From Hysterangium stoloniferum (Eukaryota; Basidiomycota; Agaricomycetes; Hysterangiales; Hysterangiaceae): a stretch of 64,000 bases of DNA. Position 1 is the stretch's first letter, and each line of letters opens with the position of its first letter. Location: assembly GCA_015178975.1 (NCBI GenBank), contig WHVD01000105.1:1-64000 (forward strand). The letters are read 5' to 3'. Below the pieces are notes generated by a model that searched no databases, had not been told where the DNA came from, and saw nothing but the letters and a program-made list of their open reading frames with translations. Positions 45,353 to 57,144 of this stretch are shown piece after piece. The translations under genes and the position numbers were made by a program.

Positions 45353-47241
45353 CTAGTCATGGTTCTCCAACACTGATCTGGAGTTTGAATTAGATTTTGC
45401 CCACACACCTGTTGAAGGTGTGGCGATGACAGAAAGGAGGGAATGAGCCGCGACGGTTATTGGTTCAAGGTAGGTACCGACGTATTGATCGTTGATTGAG
45501 CCACGCATTGCGTCACAATGTGAAAGAAACGGGATTATATTGAGGTTCCGCATTGTGGTACACGCTGATTCGATGTCTGAAGATGCGGCAATCAGCTTCA
45601 GAGTAACCTCGATTAATCTTTCGCCTGACCAGAGGAGGCACACATTTGCACTCGTATACGTCAGAATCAGACTGGTAGGATATTGTCACGGGCAGATATG
45701 AGATGATGGCGAAAGGTAAAACAATTCTCGACATACCATAGGAGGGGCTTAATGAGTGAAGAAGCCACATTCAGCTGGTTGATATGATTCGTGAGAAGGG
45801 CGGTGTCGTCGAAGAAGGTTGTCAGGGCCCGGATATCATGACACAGTGAATACGATGTGTCCGCATCGATGTGAAGAGTCAAGAACGCTATATGGAGGTT
45901 TGTGTCTTCCACTATAACCATCAATACATCTCCAGCAATATATCGAAACCAGTCATCTTGGTGGATGCAACACACGAGAAGCTGTATAGATGATTCATAC
46001 GAGGAAAGTCCGCGCGGGTAATTGTGTCTGTTGTAGTATTGGTAGGCAGGATGAAATGATGTGAAAATGCGGCGACGAACGGTTGTACCCAGAATTCAAT
46101 GCAACCTCTGACCGCGGTGAACTCCTCTATAGACAGTTGACGGACGTGGCAGATGTTTTTCACAATATCCCCAAGGTAGCCGAAGAGGACGGTACATTTC
46201 ACAAAAGACGATAAATATCCGGCGATTTGTAGAATGAATATCGACGCAACCTCATCCAGGTTGGTGGCGGTGATTTGATGACAGCATTATAAAGCGATGA
46301 CGTAATTGCAGTTGACAGCCGATCTCTATCTGCCCATCGGGCTCCGGGACAGAATACGAAGGCCCAAGCCAAATATGTCATAAGCTGGGCAGTGTGACAT
46401 TCGTTCCTCAGCTGATAATGCCACATCCTCCCTAAGACTACCCACACCTGTTGTCGAATTCGAAGGGGATAGGTGGGTCTAGAAAGACGCCAGTATTTTG
46501 AATGAATTCAATGATTGACGCTGTTGTGTCCCCACCTCAACAAATCAATGGTCTCTTGAATTCCTAGTCCGAGTCTTGACAGAGAGAGATGCTTGCGTAT
46601 ACCTGTTAAAGGTCATGTCGTCTCCATCCACCATTCGCTTGTATATCATCAACTTTGTCATCAGTGAAGCCTTCTTTGCGTTGTAAAGCACACTCACCCC
46701 AACCCTTTCCAAACCGACTCCACAGTAATACCCCGGTTCAATTTTAATACTTGAATATGTCGATGACCTCTCATAGAGTGAATCCACGGCCCAGTCCACG
46801 TTATGACTGTAATTTGGACTTAGTTGGATGTGGCATTGGCGGAACTACCTCGCATTTTAATAATAGTCGGTGGATCATGACAATTTGTCTCTCCCAGGCA
46901 CTGAAAGCGTCGAATGGGTCAACAGTGTACTTGAAAGGCTATCTCATTTTGCGTACCCATTCCTCAACCAAAACGTTCACATCTTCTTCAGCCAATGGTA
47001 TATGCTGGTCGTCTTCGGGAACTCGATAGCACATACCGTGTTGATGTTCAATACAGCTCCACTGTTGTCGAAGCTTTACCCGAAATCGTTCCCTCATCCC
47101 CGTGTCAATGATGCCCTCCCGTTCCTCTGAGCTCAATGGACCTGGGGAAACCAAGGGCTGTAACCACTCAACCTCTTGTAGCAGGCTTTCAGCCCGAACG
47201 ATATCGTGGCTTCTCAGATTCGTCTCGTTTGAAGTTGACAT
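45353..47241 (-). pseudogene. EWL family copy 10, near full length
   Basis: Exon A is intact, 47241-46957, 95 codons: EVEWLQPLVSPGPLSSEER, then CIEHQHGMCYRVPEDDQHIP. The donor is GTACGC and the acceptor is before 46900 (intron 56 bp). Exon B opens with CLGETNCHDPPTIIKMRG and is then closed by a 2-nt deletion near 46825; its remainder reads GYYCGVGLERVGVSVLYNAK. Exon C spans about 46480-46090 and exon D about 46000-45680 (HQDDWFRYIAGDVLMVIVED). The C-terminal segment ends at 45353 with SVLENHD. Few lesions, so this is one of the youngest copies. Confidence 0.83.
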
Positions 47242-47900
47242 TGGTGGGTAGAAGGTTGTTGTGATACCAAAAGGGGATCCTGCGCTTTTGAGGTGGAGTC
47301 ATCAGGGGAATTTATTTCTAGGTATAGCATTGTGGCGGTGCTTTATACCAAGTGTTTCATCCCTTCCTTTTAACCGACTTGAAGCCCCTCAACCACCTTC
47401 ATTCATGCAGGTTCCAGGATACTCTCAAGTTTCCCAACTATGTGATACTATAATGTCTTACTCTTCAACAGCTCGTCTACGGCAGAGAAAAGATATAGCA
47501 GCTACGAATAGTTTGATAGTCTTCACCGCATAATGTGGCAACTTCCGACTTCTTGAGCGCTAGACCTTTGGGAAATTCGGCATTTGCGTTGATTGAGAAG
47601 TGACATCTCGATTGATAGAATATGTAAATGCAGGGGATGCTATCCATGAAGTCCTTCTTTTGTACAGCCTTGGGCGCTGTCCACTCGGGCTACATCTAAC
47701 GGAAACATCCGCTTCGTGTTCAATTCTTTCAGAATGCCAACAAAGCAATAATTCATTACTTAGGGTAGTTGGCGTCGAGCGTGAATATGCCTGTTTGTGG
47801 CGAGTCTCTCAGCCTTTCATTACCAAATTGTGCATGTAATATATAATCAGTAATTAATAACTCATGTTATTTATCAGGGACTTGTTTTAATGATCATGGA
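47242..47900 (-). repeat. EWL U module, copy 10
   Basis: Full U block from GGTGGGTAGAAGGTTGTTG to the GTAATATATAATCAGTAATT end. Between 47900 and 48069 no module is recognised. Confidence 0.72.
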
Positions 47901-48069
47901 TGTGAGTAGGCAACGGAGCTCAACCTCTTGCATGCGGAGCTCGTCGGGTTTTTAAAGATTCGGCATTCTCGTTATGTTTTGAGGTGACCTTTTACTACCA
48001 CCTTGTCGACCCCTACGGCGCTGCCCACTCCATTCTTCCCTGGAACTTCACAAAAGTTCTTGAACTTTC

Positions 48070-48597
48070 ATTTGTTGCCAAAAGTGATCTCTGTTGTAGA
48101 CGATCTGTTGAAGGGTAAGGAATTAGTGTATGCCATGGTTAGTGGGCCTGAGAGTATTCTGGAGCCTGTATCAATGCCGAGGTTGAGAGGCTTCAAGTTG
48201 TTTAAAGGAAGGGATGAAACGCTGTTTATCCTGTGTTCAGCACCGCCAAAATGTTAGAAAGTAGGATCTAATAGTGAACTCAGTCCCGTATAATAGATAT
48301 AACGGCCTGAGTATTCTGGCTATAGTATATATACTAAGAACAGCAATTAGTGATATGAACGAAGGTGATATGTAGTAAGGGGAATACGAGACAACGAGGC
48401 AACGAGACATGCGGCCCACACCTTTGTTCCTTATGTGCCCGCATGGTCCCTGCATACTCTTGTTCGTCTAAATATAGCAAGAGGTTTTACGGTGTTATCC
48501 AACACAAAATGATATGGCTGGAAATTCATTCCCCTGCTAACTGATCGTTAAAAGTAAAAAATGCCCTTTCTGTATCACAATAACCTGCTACCCACCA
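48070..48597 (+). repeat. EWL U module, copy 11, interrupted by a solo LTR
   Basis: GTAGACGATCTGTTGAAGGG, GAGAGTATTCTGGAGCCTG and GAAGGGATGAAACGCTG lead to the LTR. After it, GGAAATTCATTCCCCTGC and CAATAACCTGCTACCCACCA abut the start codon. Confidence 0.75.
48252..48504. repeat. Solo LTR, TGTTAGAAAG family (253 bp), TSD CAAAA
   Basis: TGTTAGAAAGTAGG...TTATCCAACA flanked by CAAAA (48247-48251 and 48505-48509). Other U modules read through this site uninterrupted. It lies about 100 bp upstream of the copy 11 start codon, in the presumed promoter. Confidence 0.88.
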
Positions 48598-50490
48598 ATG
48601 CCAACTTCAAACGAAACGACTCCGAGTTGCCACGACATCGGACGGGCTGACAGTCTCCTACAAGTGGTTGAGTGGTTACAACCCTTTGTCTCCCCAGCTG
48701 CATTGAGTTCAGAAGACCGGGAGGGGATCATTGACACGGGGATAAGGGAAAGATTGCGGGTAAAGCTTCGGGACCGTTGGGGCTGTATCGACCATGGGCA
48801 CGTTGTGTGTTATCGAGTTCCCGAAGACGACGAGCATATACCACTGTCTGAAGATGATGTCTAAGTTTGGGTTGAGGAATGGGTGCGCAAAATGACATAG
48901 CCTTTCATGTACATTGTTGAAAATTGGACCCTCTCAGTGGCTAGGAGAGACAACGTGTCATGATCCACCGACGATTATTAACATGCGAGGTAGATCCACC
49001 AACGCCACATCCAACCTCAGCTCACATTACAGTCATGATGTGGACTGGGGAGTGGTTTCGCTGTACGAGAGCTCATCGACATCTTCAAGTATTAAAATTG
49101 AGCCGGGGTATTATTGTAGAGTCGGTTTGGAAAGGGTTGGGAGGAATGTGCGTTACGCTGCAAAGACAGCAAAGTTGATGATATACAAGCGAATGGCGCA
49201 TGGAGATGACAAGGCCTGTAACAGGTTCCTACGCAGGAATCTCACTCTTCCAAGACTGGGAATAGTAATTCAAGAGACCATTGACTTATTGAGGTGGGAT
49301 ACTTCAGAGCCAATGATTGAATACATTCAAAATACTCACGTCTTTCTAGACCCACTTATCCGCCTCGAATTCAAAAACAGGCGTCGCAGATCTTAGAGGG
49401 GTTCTGGAATTCAAGTGTTATATAGCAGAGGAGCGGAGGACACACTGCCAAGCTTATGGCATCTTTGGGTTTGGCCTTCTACTGGCCTCCTGGCGGTCCA
49501 TGGGGGAATAGAGATCGCCCATCAATTGCAATTACGTCATCGCTTTACAATGCTGCCATCAAATCACCTTTTCACAACAACGTGGATGAGGTTGCTTCGA
49601 CATTCATTCTGCAAATCGCCGGAAATTTATCATCCTTTTGTGAAAGTACCTTCCTCCTCACCCAACTTGGGTTCATCGTGAATGATCTTTGCTGGGTGAG
49701 TCAATTGTCTGTAGAGGAGCTCGCTGCTATCAGAGGTTGCTTTGAATTCTGGGTACAACCGTGCGTCGCGACATCACATCATTTTATCCTGACCACCCAA
49801 ACAATGACAGACAAAATTCACCACGCCAACATTCCTTGCGTCTCCTATATTGCTTCTCCTTTGTTGCATACCCCAGGATGCCTGGTTTCGGGATATTTCT
49901 GGAGATGTATTGAAGTTCTAGTGGACGACACCAACCTCCATATAGCGTCCCTGACTCATTATATCGATGAGGGCACATCGTATTCACTGTTTTGTGATAT
50001 CTGTGCCCTGAAATCCTCTTCAACGACAGCACACATTGCACGGATTACATCAACCAGTTTAATGTGATTTCCTCCCTCATTGAACCCCTCCTCCGGTACG
50101 TTGACAATGTTTTACCTTCCATCATCGTCTCATATCCTCCCATGAAAATACCCTGCCAGTCTGATTCTGACACACAAGCGTCCAAATGACTGGCTCCTGT
50201 GTGCAGGCGAAGCCCTGATTGACGTCACTCTGAAGCTGATAGCTGGATCTTCCGCCATCTAATCCGCGTGTACCACAGTGCGCACCCTCGATATAATCGC
50301 CATTCTCAATCTTTTTCCCCAACATTGTGACGCAATGTGTGGCCCCATCAACGATAAATTCACCCGTAGCCGCTTTGAGACATTACACCTCATTGGTCAT
50401 TCCCTCCTTTCCGTCATCGCCACACCTTTTACCGGCGTGTCGGTAACCTCTAATTCGAACTGCGCATCTGCGCTAGAGCATTATGGTTGA
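48598..50490 (+). pseudogene. EWL family copy 11, best gene model of the family
   Basis: Exon A is 48598-48882 (285 nt), intron 1 48883-48937 (GTGCGC...CTCAG, 55 bp), exon B 48938-49293 (356 nt), intron 2 49294-49349 (GTGGGA...TTCTAG, 56 bp) and exon C 49350-49752 (403 nt). Phases are 0, 2 and 0, and the joined frame reads EEW-WLGETTCHDPPTI and DLLR-PTYPPRI. A third intron probably starts GTACAA at 49753; exons D/E follow to 50490. Exon A has CIDHGHVVCYRVPEDDEHIP. Lesions are GAA-to-TAA at DDV-*-VW, CAG-to-TAG in exon C (NSSVI*), and a 1-nt loss near 49916. The predicted product of ~550 residues is soluble, without signal peptide, membrane segment or domain I know. Function unknown. Confidence 0.83.
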
Positions 50491-50830
50491 CCTTCCATGC
50501 CACACGTTGTTTCTCTTGGATAAAACCGATCCATTATCCGATCCCGGAGGAAGGGCAGTGCTATTACTCTTTACTTAATCGCCTATGGGAATATTCTTAA
50601 TTTATGTCAAGCTGCATAGTTTGAGCCAATTCAAGAGCGCATATAGTCACTTTTTACCGCCCTTGTGTGCTTGGGAGCTTCTCGTTGATGGTATAAAGAC
50701 GTCGCATATATTGGTGGGCCCTAGTAGTGATTAGAATGATATACGATTTATCAACAATAATCACTTCAAATATAATACCACTCGGAGGTCTCAAAGCAAG
50801 CAGCGTGTCAATTAGTTGGCATTACACACC
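50491..50830 (+). repeat. EWL D module, copy 11 (proximal part)
   Basis: GAGGAAGGGCAGTGCTATTA, TTCAAGAGCGCATATAGTC and ACCACTCGGAGGTCTCAAAG, then at about 50830 an abrupt switch to U-module sequence of the next copy. A deleted unit boundary. Confidence 0.72.
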
Positions 50831-51600
50831 CGAAGGGCTCCGCCTGCAAGAGGACCAAGCTACAGTGGCTCACAATCGTTGATCTGCCTTGACATTTTCG
50901 CATCGACAAGGCAAGTCCCTGATAAATAACTAGAGCCCCGAGAGAAGAGGTTCAATCATCGGGATAGGGGAATAATGAAACCAGGTGTCCAATTAAGAAT
51001 GACTGAATATAGATTACACATAATTTGTTAGTCAAAACACTGATGGACTGACCGCAACCAAGAATATTCAGGTTTGATCACAAGTAGCATAACTAATTAA
51101 TTACTGAAATGGATTGATCTTTGGAATTCTGAAAGAAATGAACACGGAACGCATATTTCCGTCGGATATAGCCGGAGTCGGAAGTGCTAAAGGCACGGAC
51201 CTGCATTTACATATTCCATCCATGGAGATGTCACTTCTCAACTATTAGAAAACCTGGATTGCCCTGAAATCTGCGTTCATGAACGCGGAAGTTCCGACCT
51301 TATGCGGTGAGACCTGTTCAATGTATTCCCAACGGCCACATGTGTCGTCTGCAGTATGCGATCTGATGAAGTTAAGCAATAGCGGCAAACGAAAATGGGA
51401 AGGTAACTTGAGAGTATCCTGGCTGTATTTTTGGAAAAGGACGAACGGGCCTTCAAGTGATTTCAAGGGAAGGGATGAAACGCTAGGTATCCTGTATAAC
51501 GTGCCGCCATAATGCCGTACCTGGAAAATTATTCCCCTCATAACTGCACGTTAAAAGGCGCAGCGTTCTCTTCGGGATCACACCAATCTGCTACCCACCA
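50831..51600 (+). repeat. EWL U module, copy 12
   Basis: From CCCGAAGGGCTCCGCCTGC through GACTGAATATAGATTACAC, GAACGCGGAAGTTCCGAC and GAGAGTATCCTGGCTG to AATCTGCTACCCACCA before the start codon. Confidence 0.72.
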
Positions 51601-52190
51601 ATGTCAACCTTAAATGAGACGACTCTGAACAGCTACAGTATTGGAGGGGCTGAACGCCTCCTACAAGACCTGTGTGGCTACAACGCTTGGTTTCCCCGGC
51701 TATTGTAAGGCCACCTTACCACATACATCATCACCAACCTCTTCCATCAACCACTGATTGTCCCGCCACTTGATTGTTAAGTAGCGCCCTTGTGCCTGAT
51801 CATGCAGTTCTTTGTTCTCCCGCCACATTCACCTTGACTACATAAAAACCCATGTCCTATAGTGATAGAATCAATCTTCTCTTTGACCATTAATCCTTTC
51901 CCCACTCTCCCTAGGGAACCTCACATTCACCTTGTATCCTAGTGATATTTAAAAATAAAGAAAACTTAGTCCTGTCCGTGTTGACCAAGTGAGGCTGATA
52001 CTGACAGCCTTACAGCTATATTGAGTTTGGAATCCCAGGACATCAATGACACGGGAATGAGGGAAAGATTCCAGATGAAGCTTTGAGAACGATGTAGCTG
52101 TCTCCAACACCAGGATTGTTTATGTTCTCAAGTACCCAATGACGACCAGCACATACCACTGTCTTAAGAAGATGTGGAAGTTTGGAGGGT
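51601..52190 (+). pseudogene. EWL family copy 12, exon A split by a solo LTR
   Basis: ATGTCAACCTTAAATG starts exon A at 51601. The LTR at 51704-52015 separates it from the remainder, which reads DTGMRERFQMKL, then a TGA, then CSCLQHQDCLC and HIPLS. It is cut at about 52188, before the end of exon A. No later exon follows. Confidence 0.78.
51704..52015 (-). repeat. Solo LTR, TGTAAGGCTG family, minus orientation (312 bp), TSD GCTAT
   Basis: Reverse complement of the family at 11299-11690. Flanked by GCTAT (51699-51703 and 52016-52020). Inserted into EWL exon A. Confidence 0.88.
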
Positions 52191-52224
52191 CGACAAGCTC
52201 CCAGGTACTAGCAGTCCGTAGTGT

Positions 52225-52420
52225 TTCTAACTCTTTGAAGAAAAAAAGAATTGCCACCTTGTGTGGTGAAAGCTTGTCAAATCATTCCTCATGTATTTAT
52301 TAGCATAGAAAATAATAGGGGAACTGGACAGTAGCAGAGTCTATATGGTTGAAAGAGGGCGAGTGGGGTGCCAAGGTATTTAAAAGGCAGGGATGAAGCA
52401 CTAGGTATCCTGGTCAAGAA
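52225..52420 (+). repeat. EWL U module fragment
   Basis: ATTGCCACCTTGTGTGGTG and AAAAGGCAGGGATGAAGCAC match the middle and late part of U modules. No gene copy follows; D-module sequence starts at about 52540. Confidence 0.6.
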
Positions 52421-52539
52421 GTCAAGACATACATCTCATTTTATATAGGTTAGAGCATGTTTAATGATGTATGTAATATAACCACCTTTTCTGGCCTTTC
52501 TCTACGAGTTGTCACATATCTGGAATAGGAGTAGAGATC

Positions 52540-53750
52540 AATTGGGACAAGTCTTTTCTTTTATTTAAATGGAACCTCTTTGAGCACTGGCTGGCATTAT
52601 GCTCCTAATTCCACACACAAGCAACAGAGTGAGACATCCCGTCACCATTATTCAGGTGAGTGTATTTGTCATTGTCTGATTTTGCCATCTTACACTAACC
52701 ATTGTACAATTATTGGAAATTCAGAGTTGTCATCATTATGTATCTAAGGTTAGTAGGCCTCCTCATGTGGGGTTCAAGTAACTATCCTTCAATTTGGGCC
52801 ACCAGCCACTCTCTAATTGACACAGATATGTATAGATATACATACCACATGGGTAAGGCATGGCAAGTGAGATTCCTAACTGTCAACTTCTGAACTTGCA
52901 TATAACAAGCAATGGAATGATAGGATAAATACACACATACACACAAGCTGTTAAGAACAGAAAACTGACTAATGTTGGTTGGCCAACAGGGACTGATCAG
53001 AAGGACTTGGCTTCAGCTTATGTGCTGCACCCTCACAAGTTACCATGAGGTGTCCTTAAATTTCAGGCAGGCAAAGACTAGTCCTAACGAGTTCCTCATG
53101 GTGAGTTACCAATCAGAGTCGAAGGATAAGTCGTGTGTCAGGCCAAGGGGTCAGAGGCCGAAGAGAGGTGAGCACACGCAGAGGTGGGGAGTGGGATACT
53201 TAGTGGAAGGCTTATAGAGATGTATTTGGGTGTTCTGAGTCAATATTCTGATTGCCTAGTAACTACAGCTACAGTGGATTTATATACGAGTCATTGGCAT
53301 CTAGAAAATACTAACTAAGGGAAGAGTGGAAAATGCTATTGACAAATAAGCTTGACTAGGAACTGGAAGGTTACGATAAGTTTGGAGGCTGTGATTTATC
53401 TGAGAGAGGAGTTATGAGAAAAGAAAATAGTCCACGGGTTACAAGTATATACAGGCATATGTGAAACATGGAGTAGAATGGATCATCATAATAAAGAAAG
53501 GGATGTATCAAAACATAACCAGATAGTACGAGTATAACTTGACAGGGGCGTAAATGGGTTTGATTGCCATGAAAGCATATGTTAGCATTGGGCAACTGAC
53601 AGCTTCCAATGTGATGACTTGATTGATAACTTGAAACATCGATAGGCAGCAATAACCTTGAAGACCATTGGGTTGCGACACAGTTGCGCCATGGTCGTAA
53701 CACAAGCTCAGAGCATTAAAATATAACTACTTTACAAAATATCTTAAAAA
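52540..53750 (+). repeat. EWL D module, distal part, split by a solo gypsy LTR
   Basis: GTCTTTTCTTTTATTTAAAT through CTGTCAACTTCTGAACTTGC to ACACACAAGC. After the LTR (52949-53702) it resumes as CAAGCTCAGAGCATTAAAAT and stops at about 53750, where the minisatellite begins. Confidence 0.72.
52949..53702 (-). repeat. Solo gypsy LTR, minus orientation (754 bp), TSD CAAGC
   Basis: TGTTAAGAACAG...GGTCGTAACA on the plus strand, flanked by CAAGC (52944-52948 and 53703-53707). Same terminus family as 38655-39472. It contains the conserved LTR box at 53003-53033 and, on the minus strand, a TATATAAA box at about 53279-53286. Confidence 0.88.
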
Positions 53751-53763
53751 TCAGTCACGGTTT

Positions 53764-54019
53764 GGTCATGGTAGTAGTATTGGTCATGGTAGCAGTATTG
53801 GTCACAGTAGCAGTATTGGTCACAGTAGTTGTATTGGTCATGGTAGCAGTATTGGTCACAGTAGTGATATCAGTCACAGTAGCGATATCAGTCATGGTAG
53901 CAGTATCAGTCATGGTAGCAGTATCAGTCATAGTAGTGGTATCAGTCATGTAGCAGTATCAGTCATGGTAGTGGTAATGGTATTGGTAATGGTAATGGTA
54001 GTGGTAGTGGTAGTAGTGG
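53764..54019. repeat. 18-bp minisatellite, 12 units plus degenerate TGG-rich tail
   Basis: The unit is close to GGTCATGGTAGCAGTATT. Twelve units run 53764-53978 (one is 17 bp), with CATGG/CACAG and ATT/ATC variants in blocks. A (GGTAGT/GGTAAT)n tail follows to 54019. The 18-bp period keeps both strands open (VMVAVL and TDTATM repeats), which has no coding meaning here. Confidence 0.9.
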
Positions 54020-54079
54020 CCCAGACAGTGTACTATGCCTTGGAAATATTGAGGCAGTAGTTTGGGGATGCTAACAAGG

Positions 54080-54320
54080 TGTTAAGTTTGTGAACAAAGC
54101 TCCACAGATAGTCCTGCAGAGGTTTCCAGTAATTATTCTGAACACACACTTGCTTCCAGGAATTGTTCCACAGAGTCCCCAGGTAATAAGTCTGGGGGAG
54201 TTTCCAGGGATTATTAGTACAAGGGAAGGTGGTATCAGGATAATTACCAGAAAGGTATGGTATGGACTTGGCTTCAGCTTATGGGCTGTGCCCTCGTACA
54301 CTCATTCAGGCATCCATATT
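54080..54320 (-). repeat. Gypsy-type LTR fragment, minus orientation
   Basis: Starts TGTTAAGTTTG and carries the conserved box GGACTTGGCTTCAGCTTATG at 54264-54295. It ends at about 54320-54340, where EWL copy 13 begins. A repeated TTTCCAG-A-TTATT phrase occurs three times (54123, 54204 and the variant near 54155). Confidence 0.6.
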
Positions 54321-54344
54321 TGGAAATGACAGAATGTATGCAGG

Positions 54345-56127
54345 AAGATGCAATGTGGGAGAAGACGTTCGAGAATGGCAATCATATCGAGGTTGCGCAC
54401 TGTGGTACATGCGGATTCGATGTCGGAAGATCCACCTATCAGGTTCAGAGTGATCTTAATATGTTGCTCGCCTGACCAGAGGAGCCACGAAGGTGGACTC
54501 GTGTGCGTCAGAATCAGACTGATTGGATAGTTTCATGGGCATATATGAGACGATTCTGGAAGGTAAACCATTACCACGGGAGCGGCTCAATGAAAGAAGA
54601 AACAACATTCAGCTGGTTTATGTGATCGCTGCTGAGCGTGCTGTCCTTGAAGAAGGTTTGCAGGGCCCAGATATCATGCCGCAGTGAATACGATGTGTCC
54701 TCATCGATATTCACACTCAAGGACGTTATATGGAGGGCTTTTTCGTCCACTATACCCTTCAAAAAATCTCCAGCAATGTCTCGAAACCAGGGATCTTGGT
54801 GCATACGACACACGAGAAGCTGTATCGGAGATTCATACAAAAGACCTCGGTGGGGGGATTTTGTCTGTTGTGGTTTGGTGGGCAGGATGAAAGGATGTGA
54901 TATCGCGACGCATGGTTGTAACCAAAATTAAATACAACCTCTGATCGCAGTGAGCTCCTCTACAGACAATTGACCTTGGTCATCTTCCATCAATAGACCG
55001 CATTTTGAAAAGCGAGTCAACGTGGCTGACCAATTTCACAATATCCCCAAGGTAGCCGAGGAGAACGGTACTTTTAGACAAGGATGATAAATATCCGGCG
55101 ATTTTTACGATAAATGTCGACGCAACGTCATCAAGGGTGGTGTGTAACGGTGATTCGATGACCGCATTGTAAAGCCATGACGTAATTGCAGTTGATGGTC
55201 GATCTACATCTGACAATCGAGCTCCAGGACAAAATAGTAAGGTAAAACCTAAACAAGTCATCAGTTTTGCAGTGTGACCGTCCCCCCTCCACTGTTCAAC
55301 ACTTGAAAACCAGAACCCATCTAAGACCACTGACGCCTGGTGTCGAATCCGAGACGGGTAAGTTGGTCTACAAAAACGTGAGTGTTTTGAGTGTATTCAA
55401 TGATTGACGGTGCTTTATCCCTACCTCATCAAATCAACGCTCTCTTGAATTATTCTTCCCAGTCTTGGCGGCGTACGATACTTCTGTAAAAACTTGCTAA
55501 AGTACTTGTCGTTTCCATATGCACGTGCTATTCTCTCGTATATCGTCAACTTTGCCATCAGCGCAGCATTCCTTGCGGTGAAAAGCACTTTCATCCCAAC
55601 ATTTTCCAACCCGACTCCTAAGTAATATCCTGGGCCAATTTCAATACTTGAAGATGAGCTATCAGCCAGGGAGCCCACTTTCCAGCCGATTTTATGGCTA
55701 CGATATGGACTGATGTTTGATGTCGTGTTGGTGGATCTTCCTCGTGTTTTAATAATACTTGGTGGGTCATGTCAATTTCTCTCTCCTTGACACTGAAAAC
55801 ATTTGTTGTTAACAGTGTACATTTGACAGGAAATTTCATGTTGCGCACCCATTCCTTCACTTCGACTTCTTCTTCAGACAGTGGTGTGTGCTGGGCCTCT
55901 TCAGCTGCTCGGTCACATAAACCGTGCCCATGTTCGGGACAGCTCCATCGTTGTCGAAGCTTCACCCGGAATCTCTCCTTTATGCGCGCCTCAATTATCT
56001 CCTCCCGTTCTTCTGCGTTCAATGCAGCTGGGGAAACCAAGGGTTTGAGCCACTCAACCTCTTGTAGGAGGGTCTCATCAGGTACGATATCGTGTCTGCT
56101 CAGAGTCGTCTCGTTTGACGTTGACAT
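54345..56127 (-). pseudogene. EWL family copy 13, exons A to part of the C-terminal segment
   Basis: The start codon is at 56127. Exon A is open (EVEWLKPLVSPAALNAEER, then CPEHGHGLCDRAAEEAQHTP), with VW deleted near its end. Exon B has PGYYLGVGLENVGMKVLF at about 55650-55590 and closes at LMR (55421). Exon C spans 55330-54980 (TAITSWLYNAVIESPLHTTL) and exon D about 54870-54590. The C-terminal segment is cut by the LTR fragment at about 54340. Exon A, most of exon B and exon C are individually uninterrupted. Confidence 0.82.
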
Positions 56128-56885
56128 TGGTGGGTAGCAAGTCGTTCTCACACCGGAAATGGATGCTGTCGTTTAAGGTGCTGTTATCAGGAGGTAAATG
56201 TCCAGCTATAGCATTGTGGCGGGGCTTTATACAGGATACCCAGGGTTTCATCCCTTCTTTGTAAAATAACTTGCAAACCCACTCAACCTCCTTCAATAAT
56301 ACAGACTCTGGGATACTCTCAAGTTCCCTTTCTATTTTCTAAACTAATTTCTTCTGATCGTCTACCACAAAAACACCCATGGCAGCCAGGAATAGTTTGA
56401 CAAGCTGCTGCCACCGCATAATGTGGCGATTTCAGTGTTCTTCAGTGCTATTTTTGTGGACAATTCAGCATTTTGCGCAGGCAGACGCAGAGCCGGTTTC
56501 AAGCTATAGCCTCGCGGCTGTTCTTGCACCGGGTATTGAAGGGGTCCGTTCACCCTTCTTGAATCATCCACCTGCAGGACAGTCTCAAATGAACTTCCTA
56601 ATTTCTTATACTAATTTCTGATCCTTCGTGAAATAGATTACCACAGGATGCACACATGGAAACTAATAATAGTCTAGTGAGTTGACATCGCATAATGCAA
56701 CAATTCTTTGGAGTTCTTGAGCGCCAGAAGCCTAGAACGAACGCCAGTCGGCCTGTTCTGATGTTTGAGAAGTGGCATCACCATGGATAATACGTATGAA
56801 TGCAGTGTATGCTATCCTGAACGATACTCAAAGGCCACTTTAACCATATTTGTATTCAATTCTCTCTATATTTTTACCCTACAAA
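56128..56885 (-). repeat. EWL U module, copy 13
   Basis: GGTGGGTAGCAAGTCGTTC, ATAGCATTGTGGCGGGGC and CACCGCATAATGTGGCGATT in the usual order; strongly diverged after 56400. Confidence 0.65.
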
Positions 56886-57144
56886 ATCTAGGTTAAATTA
56901 TCCCCATCCGCCCAATGCGAATGCGGTGCTTCGTGAACTCTTATCAAATTATGCGCACAACAACTGGGCCGCCCTGAAAACGACTCACAGTCTCGACCCT
57001 GCATTGGCCCACGACCTCGTCGATATGATTTACGGCATAGAAAAAAATATATATGGGACCACGAAAAGTCGATATCAGGGACACCGTCATGCGAAGAACA
57101 GTGGGGTGGCCGTCATTGATGCATTCCAGTGGTTTTCTATTTAA
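56881..57144 (+). pseudogene. Orphan coding-like fragment (NNWAALKTTHSLDPALAHDL)
   Basis: An open frame of about 88 codons without an evident start, reading TKSRLNYPHPPNANAV, then LRELLSNYAHNNWAALKTTH and YGTTKSRYQGHRHAKN. Its composition looks like a real protein rather than translated repeat. It occurs once in the window, between a U module and a D module, so it may be a captured exon of a host gene. Not recognised. Confidence 0.35.

Noticed and set aside
53755-53953. Repetitive peptides on both strands in the minisatellite (VMVAVL and TDTATM)
   Set aside because: An 18-bp unit keeps all frames periodic. No start context or flanking coding sequence.
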